Shown here piece after piece: positions 16,677 to 25,220 of a DNA stretch of 64,000 bases (position 1 is its first letter; every line of letters begins with the position of its first letter). A program made the translations under genes and the position numbers. This DNA is from Jatrophihabitans cynanchi (GTDB lineage: Bacteria; Actinomycetota; Actinomycetes; Mycobacteriales; Jatrophihabitantaceae). The stretch spans positions 1,736,001 through 1,800,000 of the forward strand of contig NZ_CP097463.1 in assembly GCF_027247405.1 (NCBI RefSeq). The letters run 5' to 3'. The notes below the pieces were generated by a model. That model made no database searches, was not told the DNA's origin, and saw nothing but the letters and a program-made list of their open reading frames with translations.

Positions 16677-18094
16677 AGTTTGAACACCCGCCGCGGGTTG
16701 GTGACCACGAGCTCGGTCGCCGTCTCGTACGCCTCGTCCAGGTCCATCCGGTGCTCGGCGACGAGCTGGGCGAGGTAGCCGCAGTCGACCCGCCGCGACA
16801 TGTCGTGCCGTGCGGGGATGGAGCAGAACGCCCTGGTGTCGTCGATGAATCCGGACGTCCGGGAGAAGCCGGCGGTCTCGGTAACCGCGTCGCGGAAGCG
16901 GCGGATGGCATCCGGCGCGTCGAGGAACCACCAGGGCGCGCCGACGTAGACGGACGGGTAGAAGCCGGCGAGCGGCGCGAGCTCGCGCGACCACACCGTC
17001 TCGTCCAGAGTGAACAGCACGAGGTGCAGGTTCGGGTGCTCACCGAAGCGGTCCAGCAGCGGGCGCAGCGCCCGCGTGTACTCGGTGCGGACCGGGATGT
17101 CGTGGCCGGTGTCCGGGCCGAACCGCGCGGCCGTCGTGGGATGGTGCCCGCGCAGCGCGCCGGGATGGATCGTCATCACCAGCCCGTCGTCGCAGGACAT
17201 CCGCGCCATCTCGAGCAGCATGTGCCGGCGGAACGCGACCGCCTCGGCGTCGCTCGCCGTGCCGGCCAGCGCAGCGCGGTAGATGCGGGCGGCATCGGAC
17301 ACCTCGAGCGGGTCGGTGCGTGCGTCGACGTGTCCGTGGTCGGCGGACACCGCCCCGTGTTCGATGAAGTAGCGCCGGCGCTCCTCGAGCGCGGCGACGT
17401 AACCGGCGAAGTCCCCGATGTCGGTGCCGGCGACCGCTCCCAGCGCGCCGACAGCTTCCGCCCAGCCCCCGGCCGAGGGGTCCAGGTAACGGTCGGGTCG
17501 GAACGTCGGGATCACCCTGCCGCCGAAGCCGTGATCGGCGGCCAACTGCTCGTGGGCGCGGAGGTCGTCGCACGGGTCGTCGGTGGTGGCCAGCACCTCG
17601 ACACCGAAGCGCGCGAACAGCGCCCGTGGCCGGAAGTCGTCGGCTTCAAGGCACGCGCTGATCCGGTCGTACAGGTCGTCGGCGTTCTTCGCCGAAGGAC
17701 GCTCGGTGATCCCGAAGATCTGCGACAGCTCCGAGTCGAGCCAGTACCGCACCGGGGTTCCGCGGAACACGTGCCAGTGCGTGCACACCTGGCGCCAGGC
17801 CTCGCGCGCCTCGGCCCCGGTCAGCGACCCACGCCCGACGCCGAGGGTCTCGAGCGGGACGCCGCTGGCGTGCAACAGCCGGGTCACGTAGTGGTCGGGG
17901 GCCACCAGCAGGCTGGCCGGGTCGCCGAACGGTTCGTCGGCGAGGAGCAACTGCGCGTCCACGTGCCCGTGCGGGGACAGGATCGGCAGGTCGCGGACCG
18001 ATTCGTAGAGCCCGCGTGCGATCGCGCGAAGCCCGGGGTCGGGCGGCAGCAGCCGGTCGGGATTGAGCCGCAACGGCGCGCTGGTCGACGTCAT
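16673..18094 (-). CDS. uxaC: Glucuronate/galacturonate isomerase
   Basis: Isomerises D-glucuronate to D-fructuronate and D-galacturonate to D-tagaturonate, the entry step of hexuronate catabolism. 473 residues, matching the amidohydrolase-like UxaC family. Features are the metal-binding SPHGHVDAQ near residue 40, THWHVFRGTP near 105, TTDDPCDDL near 180 and IPTFRPDRYLDP near 205. ATG 18094 was chosen over the upstream start at 18139, which would overlap a palindromic operator at 18126-18137. First gene of the minus-strand operon, 46 bases downstream of the LacI gene. Confidence 0.95.
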   Translation of the reverse strand: MTSTSAPLRLNPDRLLPPDPGLRAIARGLYESVRDLPILSPHGHVDAQLLLADEPFGDPASLLVAPDHYVTRLLHASGVPLETLGVGRGSLTGAEAREAWRQVCTHWHVFRGTPVRYWLDSELSQIFGITERPSAKNADDLYDRISACLEADDFRPRALFARFGVEVLATTDDPCDDLRAHEQLAADHGFGGRVIPTFRPDRYLDPSAGGWAEAVGALGAVAGTDIGDFAGYVAALEERRRYFIEHGAVSADHGHVDARTDPLEVSDAARIYRAALAGTASDAEAVAFRRHMLLEMARMSCDDGLVMTIHPGALRGHHPTTAARFGPDTGHDIPVRTEYTRALRPLLDRFGEHPNLHLVLFTLDETVWSRELAPLAGFYPSVYVGAPWWFLDAPDAIRRFRDAVTETAGFSRTSGFIDDTRAFCSIPARHDMSRRVDCGYLAQLVAEHRMDLDEAYETATELVVTNPRRVFKL

Positions 18095-18122
18095 GGGGCC
18101 ATCGTCGCGAGTGCAAGGTGGC

Positions 18123-18140
18123 ATGGCAACCGGTTGCATT
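18123..18140. promoter_or_regulatory. LacI-type operator between the regulator gene and uxaC
   Basis: A 12-bp perfect palindrome, GCAACCGGTTGC (18126-18137), sits within ATGGCAACCGGTTGCATT. It has the form of LacI/GalR family operators and shares GGCAACC with the divergent operator at 19301-19320. Located 29-46 bases before uxaC, it is well placed to repress an internal promoter. Confidence 0.75.
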
Positions 18141-19258
18141 CAGTTGCCACGCCAGCTCGCGCTCGTCTTGACGGTGGCCCACTCCGGGGCGGTCCTGCGC
18201 CGGCTGCGGCGGGCGGTCGACTGGCGGATCACCAGTTTCGACGGCAGCATCACCGGCTCACGCGCGGTTGCGTGCGCCCCGTCGATCAGTGCAAGCAGGT
18301 TGCGGACCGCGGTCAGGCCCAGGGTCCGCAGCGGCGCGGCCACCGTGGTCAGTCCGGGCGTGACCAGGTCGGTGCCGAAGATGTTGTCGAAGCCGATGAC
18401 GCTCACGTCGGCAGGCACGCGGGCCCCGACAGCCGCCATGCCGCGCAGGAAACCCAACGCCACCAGGTCGTTGTAGGCAATCACCGCGCTGGTGGGCCGT
18501 TGCCGGAAGTCCTCGACCGCGGCCACGCCGCCCTCGACCGTCGGCGCGTACGGACCGATCCGGTGCACCCGGAAGCCGCGCTGTTCGGCCACCTCGCGCA
18601 GCGACGTCCACCGGATCCCGTCCGCCCACGCCGCCTGCGGGCCGGCCAGGTAGGTGAAGTGGTCATGACCCAGCGCGGACAGGTGATCCACCGCCTGGAA
18701 CATGCCGTACCGGTGGTCCGTGGCCACCGAGGGGATGTCGGCCAGGGCCCGGTTCAGCACGACGGTCGGGCGTTGCTTGGCTGCCATCCTGATCGCCGAG
18801 TCGGACATCCGGGTGCTGGTGAGCACGATGCCCTCGACCGTGGGGATCGCGCGGTCCAGTGCCTGCCGCTCCAACCGGTCGGACTCCTGCGCGTCGGCGA
18901 GCAGCATCGTGAAGCCGGCCTCGGCGGCAGCCGCCTGAGCCCCGCGGATGATCTCGAAGTAGTACGGGTTGGTGATGTCGGAGATCAACAGGGCGATCAT
19001 CGAGGTCTTGCCGGTGAGCAGCGCCCGCGCCATCGGATTGGTGCGATAGCCCATGTCCGCCGCGATCTGCCGGATCCGTTCGGCGGTCGCCGCGTTGACC
19101 CGGCCGGGCCGCGAGAACGCGCGCGACACGGTGGACGCCGCGACGCCGGCGGCGCGCGCGACGTCATAGATCGTCGGTGACGACGATCCGTGCGCCGCTG
19201 CCGACGATTGACGGATCGCCGGTGCCGGCGGCGACTCCGGCTCCGATGTTCGGGCCAC
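18140..19258 (-). CDS. LacI-family transcriptional regulator of the hexuronate cluster
   Basis: A 372-residue repressor. The N-terminal helix-turn-helix and hinge read TIYDVARAAGVAASTVSRAF near residue 30 and MGYRTNPMARAL near 75. A periplasmic-binding-protein-like effector domain follows, with LLISDITNPYYFEIIRGA, VIGFDNIFGTDLVTPGLTTV and a basic tail. GTG 19258 was selected because GAGGAGG lies six bases upstream, although the frame is open to 19288. It is divergent from eda and lies directly upstream of uxaC, with matching palindromes on both sides. The likely effector is a pathway intermediate such as a hexuronate, mannonate or KDG; the sequence does not decide which. Confidence 0.93.
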   Translation of the reverse strand: MARTSEPESPPAPAIRQSSAAAHGSSSPTIYDVARAAGVAASTVSRAFSRPGRVNAATAERIRQIAADMGYRTNPMARALLTGKTSMIALLISDITNPYYFEIIRGAQAAAAEAGFTMLLADAQESDRLERQALDRAIPTVEGIVLTSTRMSDSAIRMAAKQRPTVVLNRALADIPSVATDHRYGMFQAVDHLSALGHDHFTYLAGPQAAWADGIRWTSLREVAEQRGFRVHRIGPYAPTVEGGVAAVEDFRQRPTSAVIAYNDLVALGFLRGMAAVGARVPADVSVIGFDNIFGTDLVTPGLTTVAAPLRTLGLTAVRNLLALIDGAHATAREPVMLPSKLVIRQSTARRSRRRTAPEWATVKTSASWRGN

Positions 19259-19300
19259 GGTCGACCTCCTCAGGATGCGAGCGGCCATGCTACGGCAACA

Positions 19301-19320
19301 GATGGCAACCGCTTGCCATC
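19301..19320. promoter_or_regulatory. LacI-type operator in the divergent lacI-eda region
   Basis: GATGGCAA (19301-19308) and TTGCCATC (19313-19320) are perfect 8-bp inverted arms around CCGC. A further half-site, GGCAAC, lies at 19294-19299. The position between the LacI gene and the eda-ABC-kdgK-uxaA operon suggests control of both directions. Confidence 0.8.
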
Positions 19321-19382
19321 GGTGGGGCGCGCTGCCTGAATGGCTCAGATCACATGGCTACCGGGGCGAGAGGAGGACCCGC

Positions 19383-20033
19383 ATGCACCGTCTACTCGCC
19401 CGGCTCTGCGCCGACCGCGCCCTGGCCGTCGTGCGGGCGCCTGTCATCGCCGACGCCGCAGCGCTGTGCCGGGCGGTTTCCGCCGGCGGCATCGGGCTGC
19501 TCGAGCTGACCTTCACCACACCTGACCTGGCCACGCACCTGGCCCGCGCCGCGGCGGTTGCGGGCGAGCTCGACGCGTGCGTCGGTGCCGGCACCGTGCT
19601 CACCGCCGACGACGCGCGCCGCGCACTCGATGCCGGCGCGCAGTTCCTGGTCACGCCCGCGATCACGCCGGATGCGGGCGCGATCGTCCGTGCCGGCCAC
19701 GACGCGGGCGCCGTCGTGTTCCTCGGCGCGCTCACGCCGTCCGAGGTCCATGCCGCGCTCGCCGCGGGCGCCGACGCCGTCAAGATCTTCCCCGCCGGTA
19801 TCGGTGGGCCGCGCTACCTCGCCGACCTGCTCGGTCCGTTCCCGGGAACGCGGCTGCTGCCGTCGGGCGGGGTCGGTACCGAGACCGGCGCCGCCTTCCT
19901 CGCCGCCGGCGCGTTCGCCGTGTGCGCCGGCAGTTCCGTGCTCGCACCGGCCGACGTCGTGGCCGGCGACTGGAGCCGGATCACCACCAACGTCCGGGCC
20001 TTCCGCACTGCGCTGCAGTCGCCCACCGCTTGA
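19383..20033 (+). CDS. eda: 2-keto-3-deoxy-6-phosphogluconate aldolase
   Basis: Class I aldolase cleaving KDPG to pyruvate and glyceraldehyde 3-phosphate, the last step of the hexuronate route. 216 residues, normal for the family. The catalytic Glu is in LLELTFTTPD near residue 42, the Thr/Gly phosphate region is VGAGTVLTADDA near 70, and the Schiff-base lysine is in AVKIFPAG near 136; PSGGV follows. ATG 19383 has GAGAGGAGG upstream. First gene of the plus-strand operon, downstream of the 19301 operator. Confidence 0.95.
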   Translation: MHRLLARLCADRALAVVRAPVIADAAALCRAVSAGGIGLLELTFTTPDLATHLARAAAVAGELDACVGAGTVLTADDARRALDAGAQFLVTPAITPDAGAIVRAGHDAGAVVFLGALTPSEVHAALAAGADAVKIFPAGIGGPRYLADLLGPFPGTRLLPSGGVGTETGAAFLAAGAFAVCAGSSVLAPADVVAGDWSRITTNVRAFRTALQSPTA

Positions 20034-20085
20034 CCGGCACCGGCCGGCCGCTCCCGCGGCCGGCTCCGAGGAGAAAGAGGCACAG

Positions 20086-21297
20086 ATGGCTCGAGCAAGA
20101 ACGTTCACCGCGGTGCTGGCCGTCGGCGCCGCGACCGCGGCCCTGGCGCTGTCGGCATGCGGCGCGCCCTCCAGCAAGGCCAAGACGGCGGACCCGACGG
20201 AGGTGCCCGCCAAGCCGGCACACGCGGTCACGCTGAACATCCTCGACATCGCGGGCAACCTGCAGCTGAGCAAGGGGATGATCGAGAACTTCAAGAAGGC
20301 CAACCCCGACATCGTCAAGGACGTCACCTACACCAGCGCACCCGCCCCCAGCATGGCCGGCAAGCTGCAGGCCGAGCAGCAGGGCGGAAACGTCAGCACC
20401 AGCTTGGTGCTCAGCGGCACCGACGGCCTGTCCGCCGGCATCGACAAGGGCTTGCTGACCAAGCTCCTCCCGGACTTCGACAGCCGCTTCCCCGGCCTGA
20501 TGGACAACTATCAGGAGCCGGCGGCGAACATGCAGAAGCTCGCCCAGGGCTACGGCGTCGAGATCGTGTACTACCCGTCCGGGCCGCTGCTCGAGTACAA
20601 CCCGGCGAAGGTGCAGGACCCGCCGAAGACACCGCAGGACCTGCTCGCGTGGGCCAAGGCGCACCCCGGCAAGTTCCAGTACGCCAACCCGGCGAACTCC
20701 GGTCCGGGACGCACCTGGCTGATGGGCCTGCCGTACCTGCTCGGCGACTCCGACCCGAAGGACCCCGACAAGGGCTGGGACAAGACCTGGGCGTTCCTGC
20801 AGGAGTTGGGCAAGTACACCGCGAACTACCCGACCGGCACGACCGAGACGATGAAGAACCTCGCGTCCGGGGCGGTGGACATGGTGATGTCCACGACCGG
20901 TTGGGACATCAACCCGCGCGCGCTCGGCACGGTGCCGAACACGATGAAGGTTGCCGCGTTCGACGGCATGCACTGGGTCAGTGACGCGCAGTACGCGCTG
21001 ATCCCCAAGGGCGTCTCGAAGGACGTCGCCGCCGCGGACCTCGCGCTGATCAAGTGGATGCTCAAGCCCGACCAGCAGGCGATCGCCTACGACGACGGCT
21101 ACTTCTACCCCGGACCGGCCGTCAAGGGCGTGACCCTGGACATGGCGCCGCAGAAGAGCCAGCAGACGCTGGCGAAGTACGGTCGGGCCGAGTACGCCGA
21201 CTGGATCTCCAAGTACCCCGTCGAGACCTCGCTGCCTGCACCGCAGCAGGTGGCCGCGTTCGACAAGTGGAACCGCATGGTCGGCAGCAAGAAGTAG
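20086..21297 (+). CDS. ABC importer substrate-binding lipoprotein
   Basis: An extracellular solute-binding protein of 403 residues anchored as a lipoprotein: signal peptide to residue 24 with lipobox LSACG, then a low-complexity linker (SSKAKTADPTEVPAK). The mature part looks like the family 1/PotD-like group (YGVEIVYYPSGPLLEYNP, DMVMSTTGWDINP). It lies between eda and its ATPase and permeases, inside the hexuronate operon, so the ligand is probably a hexuronate or an oligomer of it; this rests on context. ATG 20086 follows a GAGGAG-rich stretch. Confidence 0.9.
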   Translation: MARARTFTAVLAVGAATAALALSACGAPSSKAKTADPTEVPAKPAHAVTLNILDIAGNLQLSKGMIENFKKANPDIVKDVTYTSAPAPSMAGKLQAEQQGGNVSTSLVLSGTDGLSAGIDKGLLTKLLPDFDSRFPGLMDNYQEPAANMQKLAQGYGVEIVYYPSGPLLEYNPAKVQDPPKTPQDLLAWAKAHPGKFQYANPANSGPGRTWLMGLPYLLGDSDPKDPDKGWDKTWAFLQELGKYTANYPTGTTETMKNLASGAVDMVMSTTGWDINPRALGTVPNTMKVAAFDGMHWVSDAQYALIPKGVSKDVAAADLALIKWMLKPDQQAIAYDDGYFYPGPAVKGVTLDMAPQKSQQTLAKYGRAEYADWISKYPVETSLPAPQQVAAFDKWNRMVGSKK

Positions 21298-21319
21298 CCG
21301 GCAGGAAAGGGCGAGCACC

Positions 21320-22498
21320 ATGACTGATCCCCACTTCCGGGAACTGCGGCTGGCCGGCGTGTCGCGCCGGTACGGCACCCAGCACGCGCTGTCGAACCTC
21401 GATCTCACGATCAAGGGTCACGAGTTCGTGGCGCTGCTGGGGCCGTCCGGCTGCGGGAAGTCGACCGCGCTCAACTGCCTGGCCGGGCTGCTCCCGCTCA
21501 GCGACGGCTCGATCCACCTGGACGACAGGCGGATCGACACGTTGCCGCCGGAGCAACGCGGGTTCGGCATGGTGTTCCAGAACTACGCGCTCTTCCCGCA
21601 CATGTCGGTGCGCAAGAACATCGGCTTCGGGCTGAAGATGCGCAAGGTGCCGAAGGCCGAGACCGCCAAGCGGATCGACGAGGCGGTCCGGCTGGTGCAG
21701 TTGGAGGAGCACCAGCACAAGATGCCGGGGCAGCTGTCCGGTGGGCAGCAGCAGCGCGTCGCGATCGCCCGTGCTGTTGCGCTGCATCCGCCGGTGGTGT
21801 TGATGGACGAGCCGCTGTCCAATCTGGACGCGAAGCTGCGCCTGGAGATGCGCATGGAGATCCGGCGGCTGCACCAGGAACTCGGGCTCACCACGATCTA
21901 CGTGACGCACGACCAGGAGGAGGCACTGTCGATGGCCGACCGCCTGGTCGTGCTGCGCGATGGCTTCATGCAGCAGTGCGGGACGCCCGAGCAGGTGTAC
22001 GACTTCCCGGCGAACGCCTACGTCGCCGGCTTCATGGGCTACCGCAACCTGCTCGAACTCGACGTCACGGGCGCCAGCGGCGACACGGTGACGGTGCGCG
22101 GCGCCGACCTCGCCCTCACCGGCTCGAACCGGGAGTCGGTGACCAGCGGGCGGGCGGCGGTCGCGGCGATCCGTCCCGAGGACTTCGTCGTCGGCGCGGT
22201 GGACGGCAACGGCATCGAGATCACCGTCGAGATCGCCGAGTACCACGGCCGCGAACTGTCGGTGCAGGCGGTGACCCGGACCGGCCGGCGGATCTACTTC
22301 CGCACCGTCGAGCGGGTGGCGCCCGAGGACTCGATGACGATCGGCGTTCCCGCGCACCGCGTGCTCGTGTTTCGTGCCGACGGTGCCGCCAGTTCCGCGG
22401 GTGCCGTCAGTCCCGCGGGTGCCGCCAGCTCCGACGGGACCGCGAGCGGCGAGCCGTCCGCAGCCGCAAGCTCGCACCCGGCCGCGGCAGCGACGTGA
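21320..22498 (+). CDS. ABC importer ATP-binding protein with TOBE domain
   Basis: The ATPase of the hexuronate-cluster importer, 392 residues, CUT1/PotA type. Walker A GPSGCGKST is near residue 44, the Q-loop is VFQNYALFPHM, the signature LSGGQQQRVAIARA is near 138, Walker B is VVLMDEPLSNLD and the switch His is in YVTHDQEEA. A regulatory TOBE-like domain occupies about 240-350. The last 40 residues are an Ala/Ser/Gly-rich tail encoded by imperfect short repeats, unusual for the family. The stop overlaps the next GTG start (GTGA at 22495). Confidence 0.95.
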   Translation: MTDPHFRELRLAGVSRRYGTQHALSNLDLTIKGHEFVALLGPSGCGKSTALNCLAGLLPLSDGSIHLDDRRIDTLPPEQRGFGMVFQNYALFPHMSVRKNIGFGLKMRKVPKAETAKRIDEAVRLVQLEEHQHKMPGQLSGGQQQRVAIARAVALHPPVVLMDEPLSNLDAKLRLEMRMEIRRLHQELGLTTIYVTHDQEEALSMADRLVVLRDGFMQQCGTPEQVYDFPANAYVAGFMGYRNLLELDVTGASGDTVTVRGADLALTGSNRESVTSGRAAVAAIRPEDFVVGAVDGNGIEITVEIAEYHGRELSVQAVTRTGRRIYFRTVERVAPEDSMTIGVPAHRVLVFRADGAASSAGAVSPAGAASSDGTASGEPSAAASSHPAAAAT

Positions 22499-23406
22499 GC
22501 ACCGCCACCGCCACCGGGCCCGCGCCGCGCAAGGTCGCGCTGCGCCATCGGTTGGCCGAGCGGAACATCGACCGCACGCTGTGGCTGCTGCTGCCGGCGG
22601 TCGCCTTCATCGTGGTGCTGTTCCTCTACCCGTTCCTGTACGGGCTGCAGCTGTCCTTCCAGCCGGAGAAGGGCGGCGGTGCCCTGGCGAACTACCGCGA
22701 GTTCTTCACCGACCCGTACCTGCGCAAGACGATCTGGACCACGCTCGGGCTCGGGCTGCCGGCCGCGCTGGTGAACGTGCTCGCGTCCGTGCCGGTCGCC
22801 TACCTGATGCGCGGCCGGGTGCGCGGCAAGCGGGCGCTCACCACGATCCTGGTCGTGCCGATCACCCTGGGTACCGTGCTGACCGCACAGGGTCTGGTCA
22901 TGTACGCCGGGCCGACCGGGTGGTTGAACCGGGTGCTGCTGAAGCTGCACGTCATCGACACCCCGCTCACCCTGATCCACAACTGGACGGGCGTGTTCCT
23001 GAGCCTGGTGATCACCGGCTTCCCGTTCGCGTTCCTGCTCACGCTGTCCTACATCTCCGGCATCGACCCCAGCCTGGAGAAGGCGGCGGCCACGCTGGGC
23101 GCCGGGCCGATGCAGCGGTTCCGCCGGATCACGATGCCGCTGCTGGCCCCCGGGCTGGCGATCACCTTCACCCTCTCGTTCGTGCTCGCGTTCTCGGTGT
23201 TCCCGTCCGCACAGCTCGTGGGTGATCCGGCGGGCTCGACGCGAGTCATCTCGATCGCCGCCTACGACGCTGCGTTCCAGCAGTTCGACTACCCGATGGG
23301 GTCCACCATCGCGATGATCATGGCGATGATCATGCTGATCGTCGTCGGCCTCGTGATGGCGTGGCGCTCGCTGCTCTACCGTGGCGCGACGGGCGGGAAG
23401 GGCTGA
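22495..23406 (+). CDS. ABC importer permease 1 (PotB/FbpB-like)
   Basis: An inner-membrane permease of 303 residues with about six hydrophobic helices. The first is LLLPAVAFIVVLFLYPFLYG. The cytoplasmic EAA loop that docks with the ATPase reads KAAATLGAGPMQRFRRITMP near residue 195. Starts at a GTG overlapping the ATPase stop and ends overlapping the second permease (TGATG at 23404-23408), so the subunits are translationally coupled. The permeases resemble PotB/PotC and FbpB more than sugar CUT1 permeases, which fits an anionic substrate. Confidence 0.92.
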   Translation: MSTATATGPAPRKVALRHRLAERNIDRTLWLLLPAVAFIVVLFLYPFLYGLQLSFQPEKGGGALANYREFFTDPYLRKTIWTTLGLGLPAALVNVLASVPVAYLMRGRVRGKRALTTILVVPITLGTVLTAQGLVMYAGPTGWLNRVLLKLHVIDTPLTLIHNWTGVFLSLVITGFPFAFLLTLSYISGIDPSLEKAAATLGAGPMQRFRRITMPLLAPGLAITFTLSFVLAFSVFPSAQLVGDPAGSTRVISIAAYDAAFQQFDYPMGSTIAMIMAMIMLIVVGLVMAWRSLLYRGATGGKG

Positions 23407-24293
23407 TGATGACGAACACCTCGACGCTCGCCGCGGGCGCGGCCACCGCTGCCGAGCGGGCTCGTCCGCGCCGCCAGGTCCGGGTCTGGGCCGTCGTGGT
23501 CTGGGCGGTGCTGGCGTTCTTCTTCCTGAACCTGCTGGCGCTGATCGCGTCCGTCGTCGTCGACTCGCTCGGCACGCAGTGGTTCGGCACCTGGCTGCCG
23601 AGGAGCTTCACGACGCACTGGTACTCCGACGCGTGGTCCGAGTTCGGGCTGTCCTCGGTCATGGTGGTCACCGCGCAGGTCGCCGTCACGGTCGTCGTCG
23701 TGTCGGTGCTCATCGGCGTGCCGGCGGCGTACGTCCTGGCCCGAAGGACGTTCCCGGGCAAGCGGATCCTGATGATGCTGTTCGTGCTGCCGATCCTGGT
23801 GCCGCCGATCAGCTACGGCATCCCGCTCGCGACGGTGCTGTACCGGGTGCACCTGGCGGGAACGCTGTCCGGCGTCATTCTGGCCAACCTGGTGCCGTCG
23901 GTCCCGTTCGTGATCTTGACGATGACGCCGTTCATCGAGCAGATCGACCCGAAGATCGAGGCGGCCGCGCGCATGTGCGGCGCGCGCACCACCGCGGTGT
24001 TCACCAGGATCCTGGCGCCGCTGCTCGTCCCCGGCATCCTGGCCGCGTGCATCCTGGTGCTGGTGCGGACCGTCGGCATGTTCGAGCTGACCTTCCTCAC
24101 CGCTGGGCCGGACAGCACCACGCTGGTGGTCGCGCTGTACAACTCGGTGTTCGCGGCGGGCATCCGCGCCAACCAGTCGGTGGACGCGATGGCCACGATC
24201 TACACCGGTTCGATGCTTGTCCTGCTGGTCATCGCGCTGCGCTTCGTCAACCCGACTCAGCTGGTGACCCGCGCCCGCGAGGAGACTCAGTAA
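23406..24293 (+). CDS. ABC importer permease 2 (PotC-like)
   Basis: The second permease of the heterodimer, 295 residues with about six membrane helices. The first is VWAVVVWAVLAFFFLNLLAL, and the EAA loop is AARMCGARTTAVFTRILAP near residue 205. The ATG at 23406 overlaps the upstream TGA; an ATG at 23409 is an equally good start. Its stop is immediately followed by the KDG kinase ATG at 24294, supporting one transcript for uptake and catabolism. Confidence 0.92.
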   Translation: MMTNTSTLAAGAATAAERARPRRQVRVWAVVVWAVLAFFFLNLLALIASVVVDSLGTQWFGTWLPRSFTTHWYSDAWSEFGLSSVMVVTAQVAVTVVVVSVLIGVPAAYVLARRTFPGKRILMMLFVLPILVPPISYGIPLATVLYRVHLAGTLSGVILANLVPSVPFVILTMTPFIEQIDPKIEAAARMCGARTTAVFTRILAPLLVPGILAACILVLVRTVGMFELTFLTAGPDSTTLVVALYNSVFAAGIRANQSVDAMATIYTGSMLVLLVIALRFVNPTQLVTRAREETQ

Positions 24294-25220
24294 ATGGGGT
24301 TCGATGTCGTCGTGATCGGCGAGGTGCTGGTCGAGCTGTCCAGTACCTCGCCGTTCGAAGCCGGCATGCCGCTCACCCTGGGCTTCTCCGGCGACGCGCT
24401 GAACGCGGCGGCCGCATCGGCGGCGGCCGGCGCTCACACGGCGCTGCTGACCCGGGTCGCCGATGACGAACTCGGCCGTGCGCTGCTCGCCCGGGTCCGC
24501 GAACTGGGCGTCTCGACCGCGCTGGTGCGGCTCGTTCCCGGCCAGCACGGCGCCTATTTCGTGCACTCCGACCCGCACGGCGAGCGGCAGTTCGCGTACG
24601 CGCGCGGCGGCAGCGCGGCGAGCCAGCTCGAGCCCGTCGATGTCGCTGCCGCCGAGCTGGACCGCGCGAAGGTCGTGGTCAGCAGCGGCATCACCGGCGC
24701 GCTGTCCCCCACGGCGGCCGACGCGGTGCGCGCAGCCGCACGCGTGGCGTCCCGGTTCGTCTACGACCCCAACTTCCGGCCGCGGCTGACGACCGCGGCG
24801 TCGGCCGCCGCGCTGCTACGCGACCTCGCGCCGCACGCCGCCCTCGTCACGCCCGCGTTCCCGGCCGAGGCCCGGCCGCTGCTCGGTGTCGCCGACGCCG
24901 CCGAAGCGGTCCGCACCCTGCGCGCCGCGGGCGCAGCGGCGGTGGCCGTGACGCGCGGGGCCGGCGGCGTCCTGCTCGACGACGGAACCGCGCTGCACGA
25001 CCTGCCCGCCGTGCCGCCGCCGTCGCTCGTCGACCAGACCGGCGCGGGCGACTGCCTGGTCGGCACGATCGCCGGCCGGCTGGCGCTGGGCGACTCGTTG
25101 CTCGCGGCGACCCGACTGGGCATCGCGGCCGCGTCGCTGAGCCTGGCCGGGCAGGGCGGGACCGGGTCCGTCCCGACATTGGCACAGGTACGAGCACACG
25201 CCCTGCAGGAGGCGCCGTGA
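24294..25220 (+). CDS. kdgK: 2-keto-3-deoxygluconate kinase, PfkB family
   Basis: Phosphorylates KDG to KDPG using ATP. 308 residues of ribokinase/PfkB fold: N-terminal VVVIGEVLVELS, the substrate-binding region FSGDALNAAAA near residue 32, YDPNFRPRL near 158, and the catalytic anion-hole motif DQTGAGDCLVGT near residue 247. Position between the importer and uxaA in a hexuronate operon makes KDG the likely substrate rather than another sugar acid. The stop overlaps the uxaA GTG start by GTGA (25217-25220). Confidence 0.9.
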   Translation: MGFDVVVIGEVLVELSSTSPFEAGMPLTLGFSGDALNAAAASAAAGAHTALLTRVADDELGRALLARVRELGVSTALVRLVPGQHGAYFVHSDPHGERQFAYARGGSAASQLEPVDVAAAELDRAKVVVSSGITGALSPTAADAVRAAARVASRFVYDPNFRPRLTTAASAAALLRDLAPHAALVTPAFPAEARPLLGVADAAEAVRTLRAAGAAAVAVTRGAGGVLLDDGTALHDLPAVPPPSLVDQTGAGDCLVGTIAGRLALGDSLLAATRLGIAAASLSLAGQGGTGSVPTLAQVRAHALQEAP

